Positions 27,610 through 36,058 of a DNA stretch of 64,000 nt are shown here, one piece after another. A program made the position numbers and the translations under genes. Position 1 is the first letter of the stretch. Each line of letters begins with the position of its first letter. Source of the stretch: Desulfobacterium sp. (GTDB lineage: Bacteria > Desulfobacterota > Desulfobacteria > Desulfobacterales > Desulfobacteraceae); NCBI GenBank assembly GCA_016342325.1, contig JAEINR010000002.1:62001-126000 (forward strand). Direction: 5' to 3'. A model generated the notes under the pieces. That model searched no databases. It saw only the letters and a program-made list of their open reading frames with translations, and was not told the origin of the DNA.

Positions 27610-29448
27610 TCACCCGGCCATCTGCTCTTCCTGGAAGTCGACGATATCGGGATGGCCGTCAAAGTCGAGGTCCCGTTCCTTTTTGACCATGACCTCGGAT
27701 GCGTCGTAGCGCTCCCAGAGATCGGGTTTGCCGTCCCCATTGGTATCCTCCTCCACCGTGACCACATGGCCCTGGTCATAGAAGAACCAGGTGTCCGTCA
27801 GATCATCGCCGTTGGTGTCCTTTTCCGCCCGTATGGGATTTTCCTCCGGGTCATAGAACCACACCAGGGTCAATCGGCCGGCAATTCCTTCCTGTTCCTC
27901 GCTTTTCACCATCTTGCCCTTGGGGTCGTAGTGGACCCTGAAGTCTATTTTTGCGTCGCTGTCTTCATCCATCTCCTTGATCCTGAGCACCCCGTCCTTA
28001 TAAAAGAATCGTGCGTCAACGCTCTTGTCGCAATACAGGTTCTGCTCGGTGATCCAGGACCAGCCAGGGGCGTCAAAGCGCTGGGCAATGTCAAAGCAGC
28101 CGTCTCCGTCGCTGTCCTTTTTCAGGTTGGCTTGCTTGCCGTTCTTGTACCGGATCTTGAGGTCCACCCGTCCGTCATGGTTTTCATCCTTTTCCATGCG
28201 GGTGATCTGATTGGCACTGTAATATTGCCAGGTGTCGATGCGGCCGTTGAGGTTGCCATCGCTTTCCACCCTTTTTCGCTCCTCGTTTTTGTCAAAGAAA
28301 ATGGTTGTATCCGGTGTGCCGTCTTTGTTGTCATCCCGGGTCTGGCGGCTGAGCTTGCCGGCCGTGAAATAGGAGACGGTCTCCAGCAGGCTGTCTTCGT
28401 CGCTGTCATACTCGACCCGGATCGGCACCCCTTTTTCAAAGAACCTGAGCCGGTCGATCTTTCCCGAGTAGCGGGTGTCCTCCTTGATGTTTTTTACAAG
28501 TCCCTGGGGGTCGAAACAGGTGAACCGGTCCAGGGTGGTGTCGTGGTTGGTGTCCCTTTCCTGGGTGGCTGGGATGCCGTTTCTAAAGGTCGTAAAGGTG
28601 TCAAACCGAGCGTCAAGGTTGGTGTCCTTTTTCTGGTGTATGGGCGCCATGGACGCGAAGGTGGTGACCGAGTCCATGGTTCCATCGGTGTTGATGTCCT
28701 TTTCTTGGCGTGCGATCTCTCCTTTGACATAGGTGCGGAAGGTTTCCATGATGGTGTCCCTGTCAAGGTCATGGGAGCTGGTTTTGGGAAGCCCTTCGCC
28801 ATCATAGTGCACCACTGAATCCAGATGACCGTCCTCGTCGTCATCCACCCGCTGCTCAACGGGCTTGCCCTTGGCAAAGGTTTGCCACACATTGACCGTG
28901 CCGTTGTCGTTGGTGTCCTTGGTGGAACGCTTTACCTGGCCCTGGTCAAAATAATAGACAAGGTCGAACTCCCCGGTGGCGGATGTGTCTTTTCTCATCT
29001 CCATAATGGCGCCAGTGCCATCAAACAGGGAGAGCTGAACCCGGCTGCCATCCGGTGCGTGCCGGGTCTGCCGGGTCCGCTTCTCATTTTCGAAATAGTC
29101 CTTGCAGTCCATGGCTCCGTCAAGGTCCGTGTCCCGTTCAATCCGGATCAGCTTTCCTTCCCCATAGTACTGGTGTCTGTCCATGGCACCGTCATGGTTG
29201 GTGTCTATTTCCATGCGGAGGATGGTGTCGTTGGCATCAAACACGGCGACCTGGTCTGTTCTGTTGTCGTCATTGGTGTCTTTTTCCACCCGTCGTTCCT
29301 GGCTGGCTGCCGTCGCCTGTTCCGCTTTTGCCTTCTGTGTCGCCCTAGGCTCTTGTTTCGCTATAGGCTCCCGTTTCGCTATAGGCTCCTGGGCCTGGGC
29401 AAGGGAGGTTGAAACGATCATCACCACGATCAAAAATAGCTTCTTCAT
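27610..29448 (-). CDS. Secreted Asp-rich repeat protein (about 23 EF-hand-like 24-residue repeats)
   Basis: About 612 residues. A signal peptide (MKKLFLIVVMIVSTSLAQA) is followed by a short low-complexity part with EPIAK repeats. The rest is a tandem array of about 23 units of 24-25 residues, each close to D-T-N-x-D-G-x-x-D then an aromatic-rich strand ending G-x-x-x-R-x-E/K. The acidic loop resembles calcium loops of EF-hand, dockerin and thrombospondin type 3 repeats, so calcium binding and an elongated shape are likely but inferred. I take the Met at 29448 because the signal peptide begins there. It lies just upstream of exbB on the same strand, so it may be a cell-surface or periplasmic partner of the Ton system. 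No catalytic domain seen. Confidence 0.85.
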   Translation of the reverse strand: MKKLFLIVVMIVSTSLAQAQEPIAKREPIAKQEPRATQKAKAEQATAASQERRVEKDTNDDNRTDQVAVFDANDTILRMEIDTNHDGAMDRHQYYGEGKLIRIERDTDLDGAMDCKDYFENEKRTRQTRHAPDGSRVQLSLFDGTGAIMEMRKDTSATGEFDLVYYFDQGQVKRSTKDTNDNGTVNVWQTFAKGKPVEQRVDDDEDGHLDSVVHYDGEGLPKTSSHDLDRDTIMETFRTYVKGEIARQEKDINTDGTMDSVTTFASMAPIHQKKDTNLDARFDTFTTFRNGIPATQERDTNHDTTLDRFTCFDPQGLVKNIKEDTRYSGKIDRLRFFEKGVPIRVEYDSDEDSLLETVSYFTAGKLSRQTRDDNKDGTPDTTIFFDKNEERKRVESDGNLNGRIDTWQYYSANQITRMEKDENHDGRVDLKIRYKNGKQANLKKDSDGDGCFDIAQRFDAPGWSWITEQNLYCDKSVDARFFYKDGVLRIKEMDEDSDAKIDFRVHYDPKGKMVKSEEQEGIAGRLTLVWFYDPEENPIRAEKDTNGDDLTDTWFFYDQGHVVTVEEDTNGDGKPDLWERYDASEVMVKKERDLDFDGHPDIVDFQEEQMAG

Positions 29449-29528
29449 ATCTGTCACCTTTTCCCATAATAGCGACAGGGCGTTGCAGGCAAGCGTCCCC
29501 TGGCGCTGATATTGAGGCCGTAAAAAAC

Positions 29529-29580
29529 AAAAAAAGCCACAAAGGTTTTTCTTTTCAAAGAAAAAGGCCTTCGTGGCTTT
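29529..29580 (-). terminator. Intrinsic terminator behind arfB
   Basis: Read on the minus strand, AAAGCCAC and GTGGCTTT arms (29573-29580 and 29533-29540) close a long imperfect stem, and the transcript then runs into a T-rich stretch (A-rich on plus at 29522-29535). It lies about 115 nt beyond the arfB stop and before the repeat-protein gene. Confidence 0.7.
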
Positions 29581-29694
29581 GGATCGTTCAATCGTTTTTT
29601 TACTAGTTCTGGGGACCGCCTTCTGGCGATCAATAATCAACTCTCATATGAAATTGATCAGATGGTGTCAACCCTTTTTATCGCCTTGAGCCGG

Positions 29695-30117
29695 TTAATG
29701 ATCCTGGCTGCCGACCTTGCCCCTCAGTCTTTTCAGCCGGGATCTCTTTGTCTTGCCGTCCAGGCGGCGTCGCTTTGACCCGGCTGTGGGCCGGGTTTTG
29801 CGCCGTTTTTTCGGGATGACAATGCTCTGCTGAATCAGGGCCCCAAGCCGTGCAAGGGCCGCCTCCCGGTTCATCTCCTGCTTCCGGTGCTCCCGGGACT
29901 TGATGATGATTACCCCCTGGTCCGTGATCCGATGGTCCGAAAGCGCGAGCAACAGTTCTTTATAGCGGTCGGGCAGGGAGGAGGCCTTGATGTCGAACCG
30001 CAGATGGATGGCCGACGAGACCTTGTTGACGTTCTGGCCCCCTGCTCCCTGGGCGCGGATCGCCGTCATCTCTATCTCTGTACTTGGAATGGTGACGGTG
30101 TTTGAGATTTTCAGCAT
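29695..30117 (-). CDS. arfB: Alternative ribosome-rescue factor ArfB (peptidyl-tRNA hydrolase)
   Basis: 140 residues, as usual for ArfB/YaeJ. The GGQ catalytic motif is in [20 protein letters not shown] near residue 27, and the C-terminal tail is strongly basic ([16 protein letters not shown] and on), the part that enters the empty mRNA channel. It frees ribosomes stalled without a stop codon. It starts 2 nt after the AhpD-like gene, forming a two-gene unit ended by the terminator at 29529-29580. Confidence 0.95.
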   Translation of the reverse strand: MLKISNTVTIPSTEIEMTAIRAQGAGGQNVNKVSSAIHLRFDIKASSLPDRYKELLLALSDHRITDQGVIIIKSREHRKQEMNREAALARLGALIQQSIVIPKKRRKTRPTAGSKRRRLDGKTKRSRLKRLRGKVGSQDH

Positions 30118-30119
30118 GG

Positions 30120-30455
30120 TTAATTAAATTCCAGCTCATCCACCAGGGCAATGGCTTTTCTGGCCCAGGGAAAGGTCACTGATCCTCCCCCGACCACGGC
30201 TATTTTGATCGCCTCCACCGCCTGGTTCCGGGTGCATCCTTCGGCTTTACAGTTCTGGAGATGATAGGCGATGCACTCATCGCACCTGGCAATGATGGAG
30301 ATGGAGAGCCCTGTCAACTCCTTGTATTTTTTTGGAATTTCCCCGTCTGAATAGGCGTTGTCGTCAAGGGCGCCGAATTCAGAGAAGAAATTGTCAGTAT
30401 CGGCAAGTCTCTGGTTCAGTTCAGTTCGTTTTTCGTTAAACGCGTTTAAATCCAC
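30120..30455 (-). CDS. Carboxymuconolactone decarboxylase/AhpD-like protein
   Basis: 111 residues with the AhpD-type active site [17 protein letters not shown]: a CxxC pair followed by a histidine four residues on. Proteins of this group are thiol-disulfide or peroxide-linked enzymes, less often true decarboxylases. The start is GTG with AGGAGG just upstream. Cotranscribed with arfB. The physiological substrate is unknown. Confidence 0.88.
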   Translation of the reverse strand: MDLNAFNEKRTELNQRLADTDNFFSEFGALDDNAYSDGEIPKKYKELTGLSISIIARCDECIAYHLQNCKAEGCTRNQAVEAIKIAVVGGGSVTFPWARKAIALVDELEFN

Positions 30456-30804
30456 TCGTCCTCCTGGGGTTGTTCCGCTGTGTTATGATCAGACCGGCAA
30501 TAAACGATAGCGCCTCGCCCATGAACCGATCCCATTTCTTATTGCAATAGGTGATCAGGTCTCCCTTCGGGTGCAAACATCCATATACCTCAGTCCTCCC
30601 ATATTGGACCGCTGGAAAGATCCGTGTCAAGGAGTATTTCCGTTGCTCCTTGGTTGCGGAATGGTGTATCGTGATGACAGCGTTGTAAATCATGGTCCTG
30701 CCCATTGTTGCCCTGGCAGTCGTGTGAATCCGTGGGCGAGTCCATATGAATGCGTTCTTATGAATGCGTTATCGTGCATGAACCTGTCCATGGAAATCTC
30801 TGAC
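30456..30804. other. Intergenic stretch without a supported gene
   Basis: Divergent gap between the AhpD-like gene and the FemAB-like gene. A minus-strand frame of about 85 residues (30436-30693) preceded by AGGACC crosses it, but it resembles no family I know and overlaps the AhpD start, so it is not called. Promoters for both flanking genes should lie here; none stood out. Confidence 0.4.
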
Positions 30805-31893
30805 ATGCATATGTCTCAAAACAGATCCCGACACAATCCGCCTGACCCCTCTGCCCTGGTCATCCGGGAGGGGGTGGATCCGGCGTTGTGGGACCGCTAT
30901 GTCCGGACTGAGCCCTGTGCCGAATTTACCCACCTGTCCAGCTGGGGCCGGGTGATTGAAGCGGTGTATGGTCACAAACCGGTCTATTTGGCGGTAACGG
31001 AAACCAGGGGTGATTCCCAGGCGGTTTGCGGGATCCTGCCCCTGTTTCGATTTTGGTCCATGGCCGGGGGAGGGCGGCTGGTGTCGCTGCCCTTTTTTGA
31101 CACGGCCGGGCTCCTTGGGTCTTCCCGGGTTGTGGAATCCATGCTCCTCAAAAGGGCTGTGGCCCTGGTGCAGGCCCACGGCTTTCCGGGCCTTGAGATC
31201 CGCCAGGATTTCCCCTTCATCTGCTCACCCCGGGTGCCCGGGCTCCGCCTCAAGGTGGCCACCTTGAAAATGGGGCTGAAATTGAGACTTGAATCCTCCC
31301 CCCGGAAGATGATGAACCGGTTCCGGTCCAAGGTGCGCAGCCAGATCAACAAGGGGGTGAAAAACGGGTTAAAGGCACGGATCGGCAAGGCGGAGTTGAT
31401 CGACCCCTTTTATGAGGTGTTCAGCCGGAACATGCGGGACCTTGGCTCCCCTGTCCACTCCAGACGATTCTTTGGAACCATCATGGAAAACTTCCGGGAG
31501 CACGCTTTCATCTGTGTGGTGAGTTGGGGCCAGCAACCTGTTGCCGCAGGGTTCATGTTCCGGTTCAAGGATGAGATGAAGAACCCCTGGGCCTCCTCCC
31601 TCCGGGCGTTCAGGCCCCTTGCCCCCAACATGCTCCTCTACTGGGAGATGATCCGCTTTGCCTGCAACCTTAAACTTTCTTGGTTTGACATGGGGCGATC
31701 CACCCGGAACGCCCCCACCTTTCGATTCAAGCAGCAGTGGCAACCGGAAGCGAGGCAACTCTACTGGTTTCAATGGTCCCCTGGGCCGGACGGGCTCCTA
31801 GCGGAATCCCTTAGTTTCAAATGCTGGCCCAGGCTGCCCGTGGCCATGGCCAATCTACTCGGGCCCATGGTGCGACGGCACATCTCTTTGTGA
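30805..31893 (+). CDS. FemAB/GNAT-like protein, probably cell-envelope related
   Basis: About 362 residues from the Met at 30805; the true start is uncertain because several in-frame Met codons (30760-30811) lack a strong ribosome site. The layout fits FemAB-related acyltransferases of the exopolysaccharide/PEP-CTERM type: FTHLSSWGRVIEAVYGHKP near the N-terminus, a basic helix (KMMNRFRSKVRSQINKGVKNG) in the middle and WFDMGRSTRNAPTFRFKQQW late, the last being a typical conserved segment. Such proteins transfer acyl or aminoacyl groups to envelope glycans or peptides. The next gene begins 10 nt after the stop, and a glycosyltransferase lies nearby, supporting an envelope role. Substrate unknown. 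Confidence 0.75.
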   Translation: MHMSQNRSRHNPPDPSALVIREGVDPALWDRYVRTEPCAEFTHLSSWGRVIEAVYGHKPVYLAVTETRGDSQAVCGILPLFRFWSMAGGGRLVSLPFFDTAGLLGSSRVVESMLLKRAVALVQAHGFPGLEIRQDFPFICSPRVPGLRLKVATLKMGLKLRLESSPRKMMNRFRSKVRSQINKGVKNGLKARIGKAELIDPFYEVFSRNMRDLGSPVHSRRFFGTIMENFREHAFICVVSWGQQPVAAGFMFRFKDEMKNPWASSLRAFRPLAPNMLLYWEMIRFACNLKLSWFDMGRSTRNAPTFRFKQQWQPEARQLYWFQWSPGPDGLLAESLSFKCWPRLPVAMANLLGPMVRRHISL

Positions 31894-31903
31894 TGGGGGG
31901 CGT

Positions 31904-33091
31904 ATGAAAACGAAACACCTGGTAACCATTCCCATGCCCCTTCAGGTGGTTGTGGACGATGTGGGGTGGTGGTCGGGACGGGACGGGTCCGCATACAACC
32001 AGCCCTTTCGTACCGCCATGGGCCGGGATCACCTACCCCAGGATTATGGGGCACTGGTGCGGCTGGGCAAGAAGCTCGCCATGAAGATCCTGGCCGGTTT
32101 TGTGCTCTGCGAGTGGGACCGGCAGGGCATCTTGAAACACCTTCCCTCGGCCACCTGGATGGGAAGGCAGTGGTCGGTTGACTGGGTAAACCAGGAGCAC
32201 CTGGAAAGGGCCGGAGGGATTATTAAACAGGCCGCCCACCACCTGGAGATTGCCCTCCACGGCATCGGCCACGAGTTCTGGACGGGTTCTACCATGCATC
32301 GGGCCGAGTTCCATGACCAATGGGCAAGGATGCGCCACCCGGACGAGATCCGGCGTCACCTGGATTGTTTTTTCAGGATTATGGACCACCACGGCCTTTC
32401 CCCCCAGCCCACCACATTTATTCCCCCGGCCATGAAGCACAGCTTTGGCAATGGGGACAAGGGGATCCAGAAGCTGTTAAAAGAGGCCGGGATCCGCCAG
32501 GTGACCGCCTGTTTTCAAAAGGCAAGGCACCTGTCTTCCCCCCGCTATCCCACGGTCACCTGGGAGAGCGGGGTGGTGATCCTGGACCGGGGGGAGGCAA
32601 ACATTCCCTGGAACGCCATCGCTGCCACGCCCAGGTTCGGCTTTGACAGGCCCCTGCTGGTGCTCCACTGGGCAAATATCCTCCATAAGAACCCGGACCG
32701 GAACCCCCTGGTCGTGGATGCCTGGGTCGACTTTATCCAAAAGGGGGCCCAAGAGCACGGCGTCCTGCTCTCCCCGAACACGGACGCCTGCTTTACCCAG
32801 TACCTTTACCGGGTGTGCTCTAAAATTCATAGGACGCCCAACGGGGTTTGCATCGATATTTCCCGGCGGCACACCCTTCCTTTTAATGCCCTTAACGGTC
32901 CGTTTGCGGTCCGGGTGAACCTGCCGGGTCCCTTGGTGTTCCGGGTGGTCGGGGCAAGGGTGGCAGCCCTAGGACTGGGGGGGGGCGGTTCTCCCACACT
33001 CCCAGGGAAATCTTTGGGTCAGGGGCAAAGCGCTTCCCTCATCTTCCTGGTTCCCCACGCCGATCACGTCCATCTGAAACTGGGCGTGTAG
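31904..33091 (+). CDS. Probable NodB-like polysaccharide deacetylase-family protein
   Basis: 395 residues. VVVDDVGWW near residue 17 and LEIALHGIGHEF near residue 112 resemble the Asp-Asp and His-containing metal motifs of NodB-type carbohydrate esterases, and FIPPAMKHSF follows in the place of the third motif. The C-terminal 90 residues hold a Gly-rich stretch (LGLGGGGSPTLPG) and look like a beta domain. No signal peptide is evident, which argues for a cytoplasmic or atypical role. Paired with the FemAB-like gene (10-nt gap). The assignment rests on motif spacing only; another TIM/beta-alpha barrel enzyme is possible. Confidence 0.5.
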   Translation: MKTKHLVTIPMPLQVVVDDVGWWSGRDGSAYNQPFRTAMGRDHLPQDYGALVRLGKKLAMKILAGFVLCEWDRQGILKHLPSATWMGRQWSVDWVNQEHLERAGGIIKQAAHHLEIALHGIGHEFWTGSTMHRAEFHDQWARMRHPDEIRRHLDCFFRIMDHHGLSPQPTTFIPPAMKHSFGNGDKGIQKLLKEAGIRQVTACFQKARHLSSPRYPTVTWESGVVILDRGEANIPWNAIAATPRFGFDRPLLVLHWANILHKNPDRNPLVVDAWVDFIQKGAQEHGVLLSPNTDACFTQYLYRVCSKIHRTPNGVCIDISRRHTLPFNALNGPFAVRVNLPGPLVFRVVGARVAALGLGGGGSPTLPGKSLGQGQSASLIFLVPHADHVHLKLGV

Positions 33092-33202
33092 ATTTGACAT
33101 CTAAAATGGATTCTGTCTTGACAGGAGGCGCTAATTTCCTTGATTTTGGAGGGGGTATTGGGAATCCCTATGGATCCGTAAGAACCGATTCGGATAATCT
33201 CT

Positions 33203-33230
33203 TTGACTTGGGGGCTACCATCCATATAAT
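33203..33230 (+). promoter_or_regulatory. Sigma70-type promoter of the PP2C gene
   Basis: TTGACT (33203-33208), a 16-nt spacer and a perfect TATAAT (33225-33230), 48 nt before the start at 33278. One of the best promoter matches in the window. Confidence 0.65.
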
Positions 33231-33277
33231 TGAGTCTGATTTTTATGACACACTTATAAGGGAAGCTAAACCAAGAC

Positions 33278-34084
33278 ATGGATACGGAACACATCCTGGA
33301 AAAAGGGTCGGGCAGGATCAACGAAGACGCCCTTGTCATGGAGGAAAACATGTTCGGGGTCTTTGACGGGGCAACCAGCCTTGACAGGACCTTGTTTGAC
33401 GGCTGTAAAACCGGGGGCATGCTTGCCTCGTCAACGGCTTGCTCCGTGTTTGCAAAGAACGGGTTTCCCCTGGCCAAGCTTGCCAGGATCGCCAACCGGG
33501 AAATTGGGGAGACCATGCGCTTCCATGGCGTGGACGGGTCTGCACGGGAGCGTCTCTGGAGCACCAGCGCCGCCGTGGCCAGGGTCGAGGATCAATCGCT
33601 TGAGTGGGTCCAGGCCGGGGATGCCGCCATTGTCCTTATCTATAAGGATCGCTCCCACAAGGTGCTTGTGGATCAACCGGACCACGACTATGAGACCCTC
33701 TCCATCTGGAAAAAGATGGCTTCAACCAGCCAGGTCACCATTGGTGAGGCCCTGGCCGAACAGATCAAAAAGACCCGGCAAGGGATGAACCGCTCCTATG
33801 GGGTGCTCAACGGTGAGCGCCGGGCCGAAGGGTTTATCCATTCCGGTGTTGAATCCCTGGACAAGGTTACGGACATCCTTCTTTTCACGGACGGTCTCCA
33901 ATTGCCTTCGACAACCCCCACGCCCCGGAAGGGGTTTGACGATCTGGTCCGGCACTATCTAAGCCTTGGGCTTTCCGGCCTCAGGGACCGCATCCGACGG
34001 GTTGAAAAGAAAGATCCCCTGTGCCGGGAATATCCCCGGTTCAAGTGCCACGACGATATCGCCGCCATCTCCATCCGTCTGTAG
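33278..34084 (+). CDS. PP2C-family protein serine/threonine phosphatase
   Basis: 268 residues with the metal-binding motifs of PP2C in order: GRINEDALVMEEN at the N-terminus, FGVFDGATSLD near 29, DILLFTDGLQLP near 202 and KCHDDIAAISIRL at the C-terminus. Removes phosphate from Ser/Thr of a partner protein using two metal ions. It has no sensor or membrane segment. No kinase is adjacent. It has its own promoter and ends tail to tail with the glycosyltransferase gene. Confidence 0.85.
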   Translation: MDTEHILEKGSGRINEDALVMEENMFGVFDGATSLDRTLFDGCKTGGMLASSTACSVFAKNGFPLAKLARIANREIGETMRFHGVDGSARERLWSTSAAVARVEDQSLEWVQAGDAAIVLIYKDRSHKVLVDQPDHDYETLSIWKKMASTSQVTIGEALAEQIKKTRQGMNRSYGVLNGERRAEGFIHSGVESLDKVTDILLFTDGLQLPSTTPTPRKGFDDLVRHYLSLGLSGLRDRIRRVEKKDPLCREYPRFKCHDDIAAISIRL

Positions 34085-34181
34085 TTTTTTGCCAGGAACC
34101 CCTTTTCCGGGCAATGCAAAAGCGGGGGATGAATGGGCGTATGGGCGTGAACCCATCCATGGCGGGCTGCCCTATCCGCCA

Positions 34182-35423
34182 TCATTCCTGATTCCTGATT
34201 CCCGGGCCCCGGGCTTTTCGATACACCTCCTCTATCCTTTCAAACACCTGTTTCCATGTGCAGGCACCTGCCATGGACGCCGTTTCTCCCGGATCCGGAA
34301 CCCCTTTGCTGACAATGGCCTCGATTTTTTTGGCCAGGGTGGTTGCCAGGGTTTTTTCCAGAAGGGGCATGTCTGCTTCATGGGGGGTGTCCACGGCGGC
34401 AAGTTCCGGCAAGCCTAGGAGGGATATCCGGTTGCAATCATGGTGACCCAGCACCTCCTTTGTGCCGGGTAGCGCCGTGGTGACCACGGAACACCCCGAA
34501 GCCAGGGCTTCCATGAGCACCAATGGCAATCCTTCGAAAAACGACGGCAGCACAAAGAGGTGGGCGCGTTTCATGAGGTCGGCAAGGTCGGGGTGACTCA
34601 AGGGCCCGTGGAGCACCACCTTTTCCCCCAGGTCTTTTGCCAGTCGGACACAGAGCGCTTTCTCTTCTCCGCTGCCCCCCCCGGCAAGATGTAGCCGCCA
34701 GGGCAGGGAACGGATGGATTTAAGGGATCGGAGCAGCCACGGCACCCCCTTGGACCGGCTCAGTTTTCCGGCATAGAGCAGCTCAACCGGTGGGGGCATG
34801 GGCTTTTTGCCCGGAGTGAAGAGGGTGTCGTCAAATCCTGCACCCACCACGTCCACCTTTTCCCTGGCAGCGGGGTAGGTTGTGAGGATCTCCTGTTTCT
34901 GGGCCTGGCTCAGGGCCATGATCCGGCCCACCCGTGTTGAGAGCAGGGTTGGCTTTTCTTTCAGGTGGGGACACAGGGCACGCTGCCTCAGGCAGGTGCC
35001 GTGGCAGGAGACCACCAAAGGAATTTGGGGGGCGATTTCGGCAGCAAAGCTTGAGACCAGCCAGAGGTGATGGCTGTGGATGATATCAGGCTGGAATTCA
35101 TTGACCGCCCCTTTGATTGTTTCTTTAAACGCGATCTCGTATTTCGCCAGTTGTTCCGGCGTCAGGGTGGAGAACACGCTGCTCGGGTAGGGCATCACGT
35201 CGCTCATCCCGGGGATGGGAAAGTTCAGTCCCGGACCCTTGAATCTGACATAGCGGATTCTGTCCGGTTTGATGGAGGGGCTCTCCAGGAGGAAATCGTC
35301 CTGGATGGCAGCCACAAGGCCGTTCTCGTGGCCGTTTTCGGTGCAGTACCCCATTAGGGCCTGGAGATATTTTCCGCTGCCGGTCAGGTCCGGCATCTGG
35401 CTGATGATGTGTAGTATTTTCAT
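34182..35423 (-). CDS. Glycosyltransferase family 4 (group 1)
   Basis: About 413 residues, two-domain GT-B fold. MKILHIISQMPDLTGSGKYL is the N-terminal strand with a Gly-rich turn; VELLYAGKLSRSKGVPWLL and FVLPSFFEGLPLVLMEALASG are the C-terminal domain, with the EGxPLVxxEA nucleotide-sugar motif. It would transfer a sugar from an activated donor, probably to an envelope glycan. The start at 35423 is the ATG behind a TTG frame extension. Read away from the cobalamin promoter region. Confidence 0.9.
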   Translation of the reverse strand: MKILHIISQMPDLTGSGKYLQALMGYCTENGHENGLVAAIQDDFLLESPSIKPDRIRYVRFKGPGLNFPIPGMSDVMPYPSSVFSTLTPEQLAKYEIAFKETIKGAVNEFQPDIIHSHHLWLVSSFAAEIAPQIPLVVSCHGTCLRQRALCPHLKEKPTLLSTRVGRIMALSQAQKQEILTTYPAAREKVDVVGAGFDDTLFTPGKKPMPPPVELLYAGKLSRSKGVPWLLRSLKSIRSLPWRLHLAGGGSGEEKALCVRLAKDLGEKVVLHGPLSHPDLADLMKRAHLFVLPSFFEGLPLVLMEALASGCSVVTTALPGTKEVLGHHDCNRISLLGLPELAAVDTPHEADMPLLEKTLATTLAKKIEAIVSKGVPDPGETASMAGACTWKQVFERIEEVYRKARGPGIRNQE

Positions 35424-35548
35424 GGGCAATACCCTATAACTGTTTCCACTGGAATTGATGCCTGCTTGACCGAATGTAATAAAAAATGAACTCTATTCCT
35501 ATGGGAGAACCTATAACACGAATATGTTGATATTAGTAAATAATTCCA

Positions 35549-35577
35549 TTGACATTTAGGTGCAGGCGTTTTATTCT
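35549..35577 (+). promoter_or_regulatory. Sigma70-type promoter of the cobalamin operon
   Basis: Perfect TTGACA (35549-35554), 17-nt spacer, TATTCT (35572-35577), placed just upstream of the riboswitch so the transcript would start at its 5' end. Confidence 0.65.
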
Positions 35578-35587
35578 TTGGCAAAAT

Positions 35588-35765
35588 TTCAGGTGCTATT
35601 GTAGAAAAGAGGGAATCCTGTGAGAATCAGGAACGGACCCGCCGCTGTAACCGGGGATGAACGCTGCTTAATGTCACTGTCCAATGGGATGGGAAGATGC
35701 AGCAAGTAAAATGATCCGGGAGTCAGAAAACCTGCCTGAACAGAATGATCCTTTGTGCCTGCGCG
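35588..35765 (+). promoter_or_regulatory. Cobalamin (adenosylcobalamin) riboswitch
   Basis: The conserved string order of the class is present: GGTGC-type 5' helix, GAATCCTGTGAGAATCAGGA, GCCGCTGTAACCGGG, the B12-box region around GTCACTGTCC with GGGAAGATGC, then GAGTCAGAAAACCTGCCTG. It sits directly upstream of B12 transport and synthesis genes and is followed by an intrinsic terminator at 35811-35848, so ligand binding probably ends transcription. Boundaries are approximate. Confidence 0.92.
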
Positions 35766-35810
35766 GTTGGGCTGGATTGATATATTGTTTTGTGAGGATA
35801 AATACGGAAT

Positions 35811-35848
35811 CCCCATATCGATTGAATGTCGATATGGGGTTTTTTTTT
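35811..35848 (+). terminator. Intrinsic terminator of the cobalamin riboswitch
   Basis: Perfect 11-bp stem (CCCCATATCGA / TCGATATGGGG) with a 7-nt loop and nine T. It lies about 60 nt after the aptamer and before btuC, the expected place for the expression platform. Confidence 0.9.
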
Positions 35849-35932
35849 GCTCCAAAATCCGGAATTTTGAATTGCGGGACGAATAGACGACCGGCAGCAG
35901 GTGTGTTTCGGTAGAGGGCTACGGCATGTTAA

Positions 35933-35948
35933 TGTTTCACATGAAACA
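35933..35948. promoter_or_regulatory. parS-like ParB-binding site in the btuC leader
   Basis: TGTTTCACATGAAACA differs from the bacterial parS consensus TGTTNCACGTGAAACA at one position (A for G in the centre). It is embedded in a longer inverted repeat (AATGTTTCA-CA-TGAAACATT). It lies between the riboswitch terminator and btuC, so a local operator is an alternative reading. See the second match at 42732. Confidence 0.5.
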
Positions 35949-36058
35949 TTGGGCTGTTTTCCTGTAAACATGAATCACGCCGAGAACGATATACTGATTC
36001 AATAACAAAGGATTAGGGATGTGAATCCCAAGGGTGGCCTGAGGAATATGGCTCATAA

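Noticed and set aside
30436-30693. Minus-strand frame of about 85 residues upstream of the AhpD-like gene
   Set aside because: Overlaps the AhpD start in another frame, resembles no known family, and has only a moderate ribosome site.
33094-33366. Small plus-strand frame before the PP2C gene
   Set aside because: It spans the promoter and overlaps the phosphatase start in another frame, without similarity to anything known.
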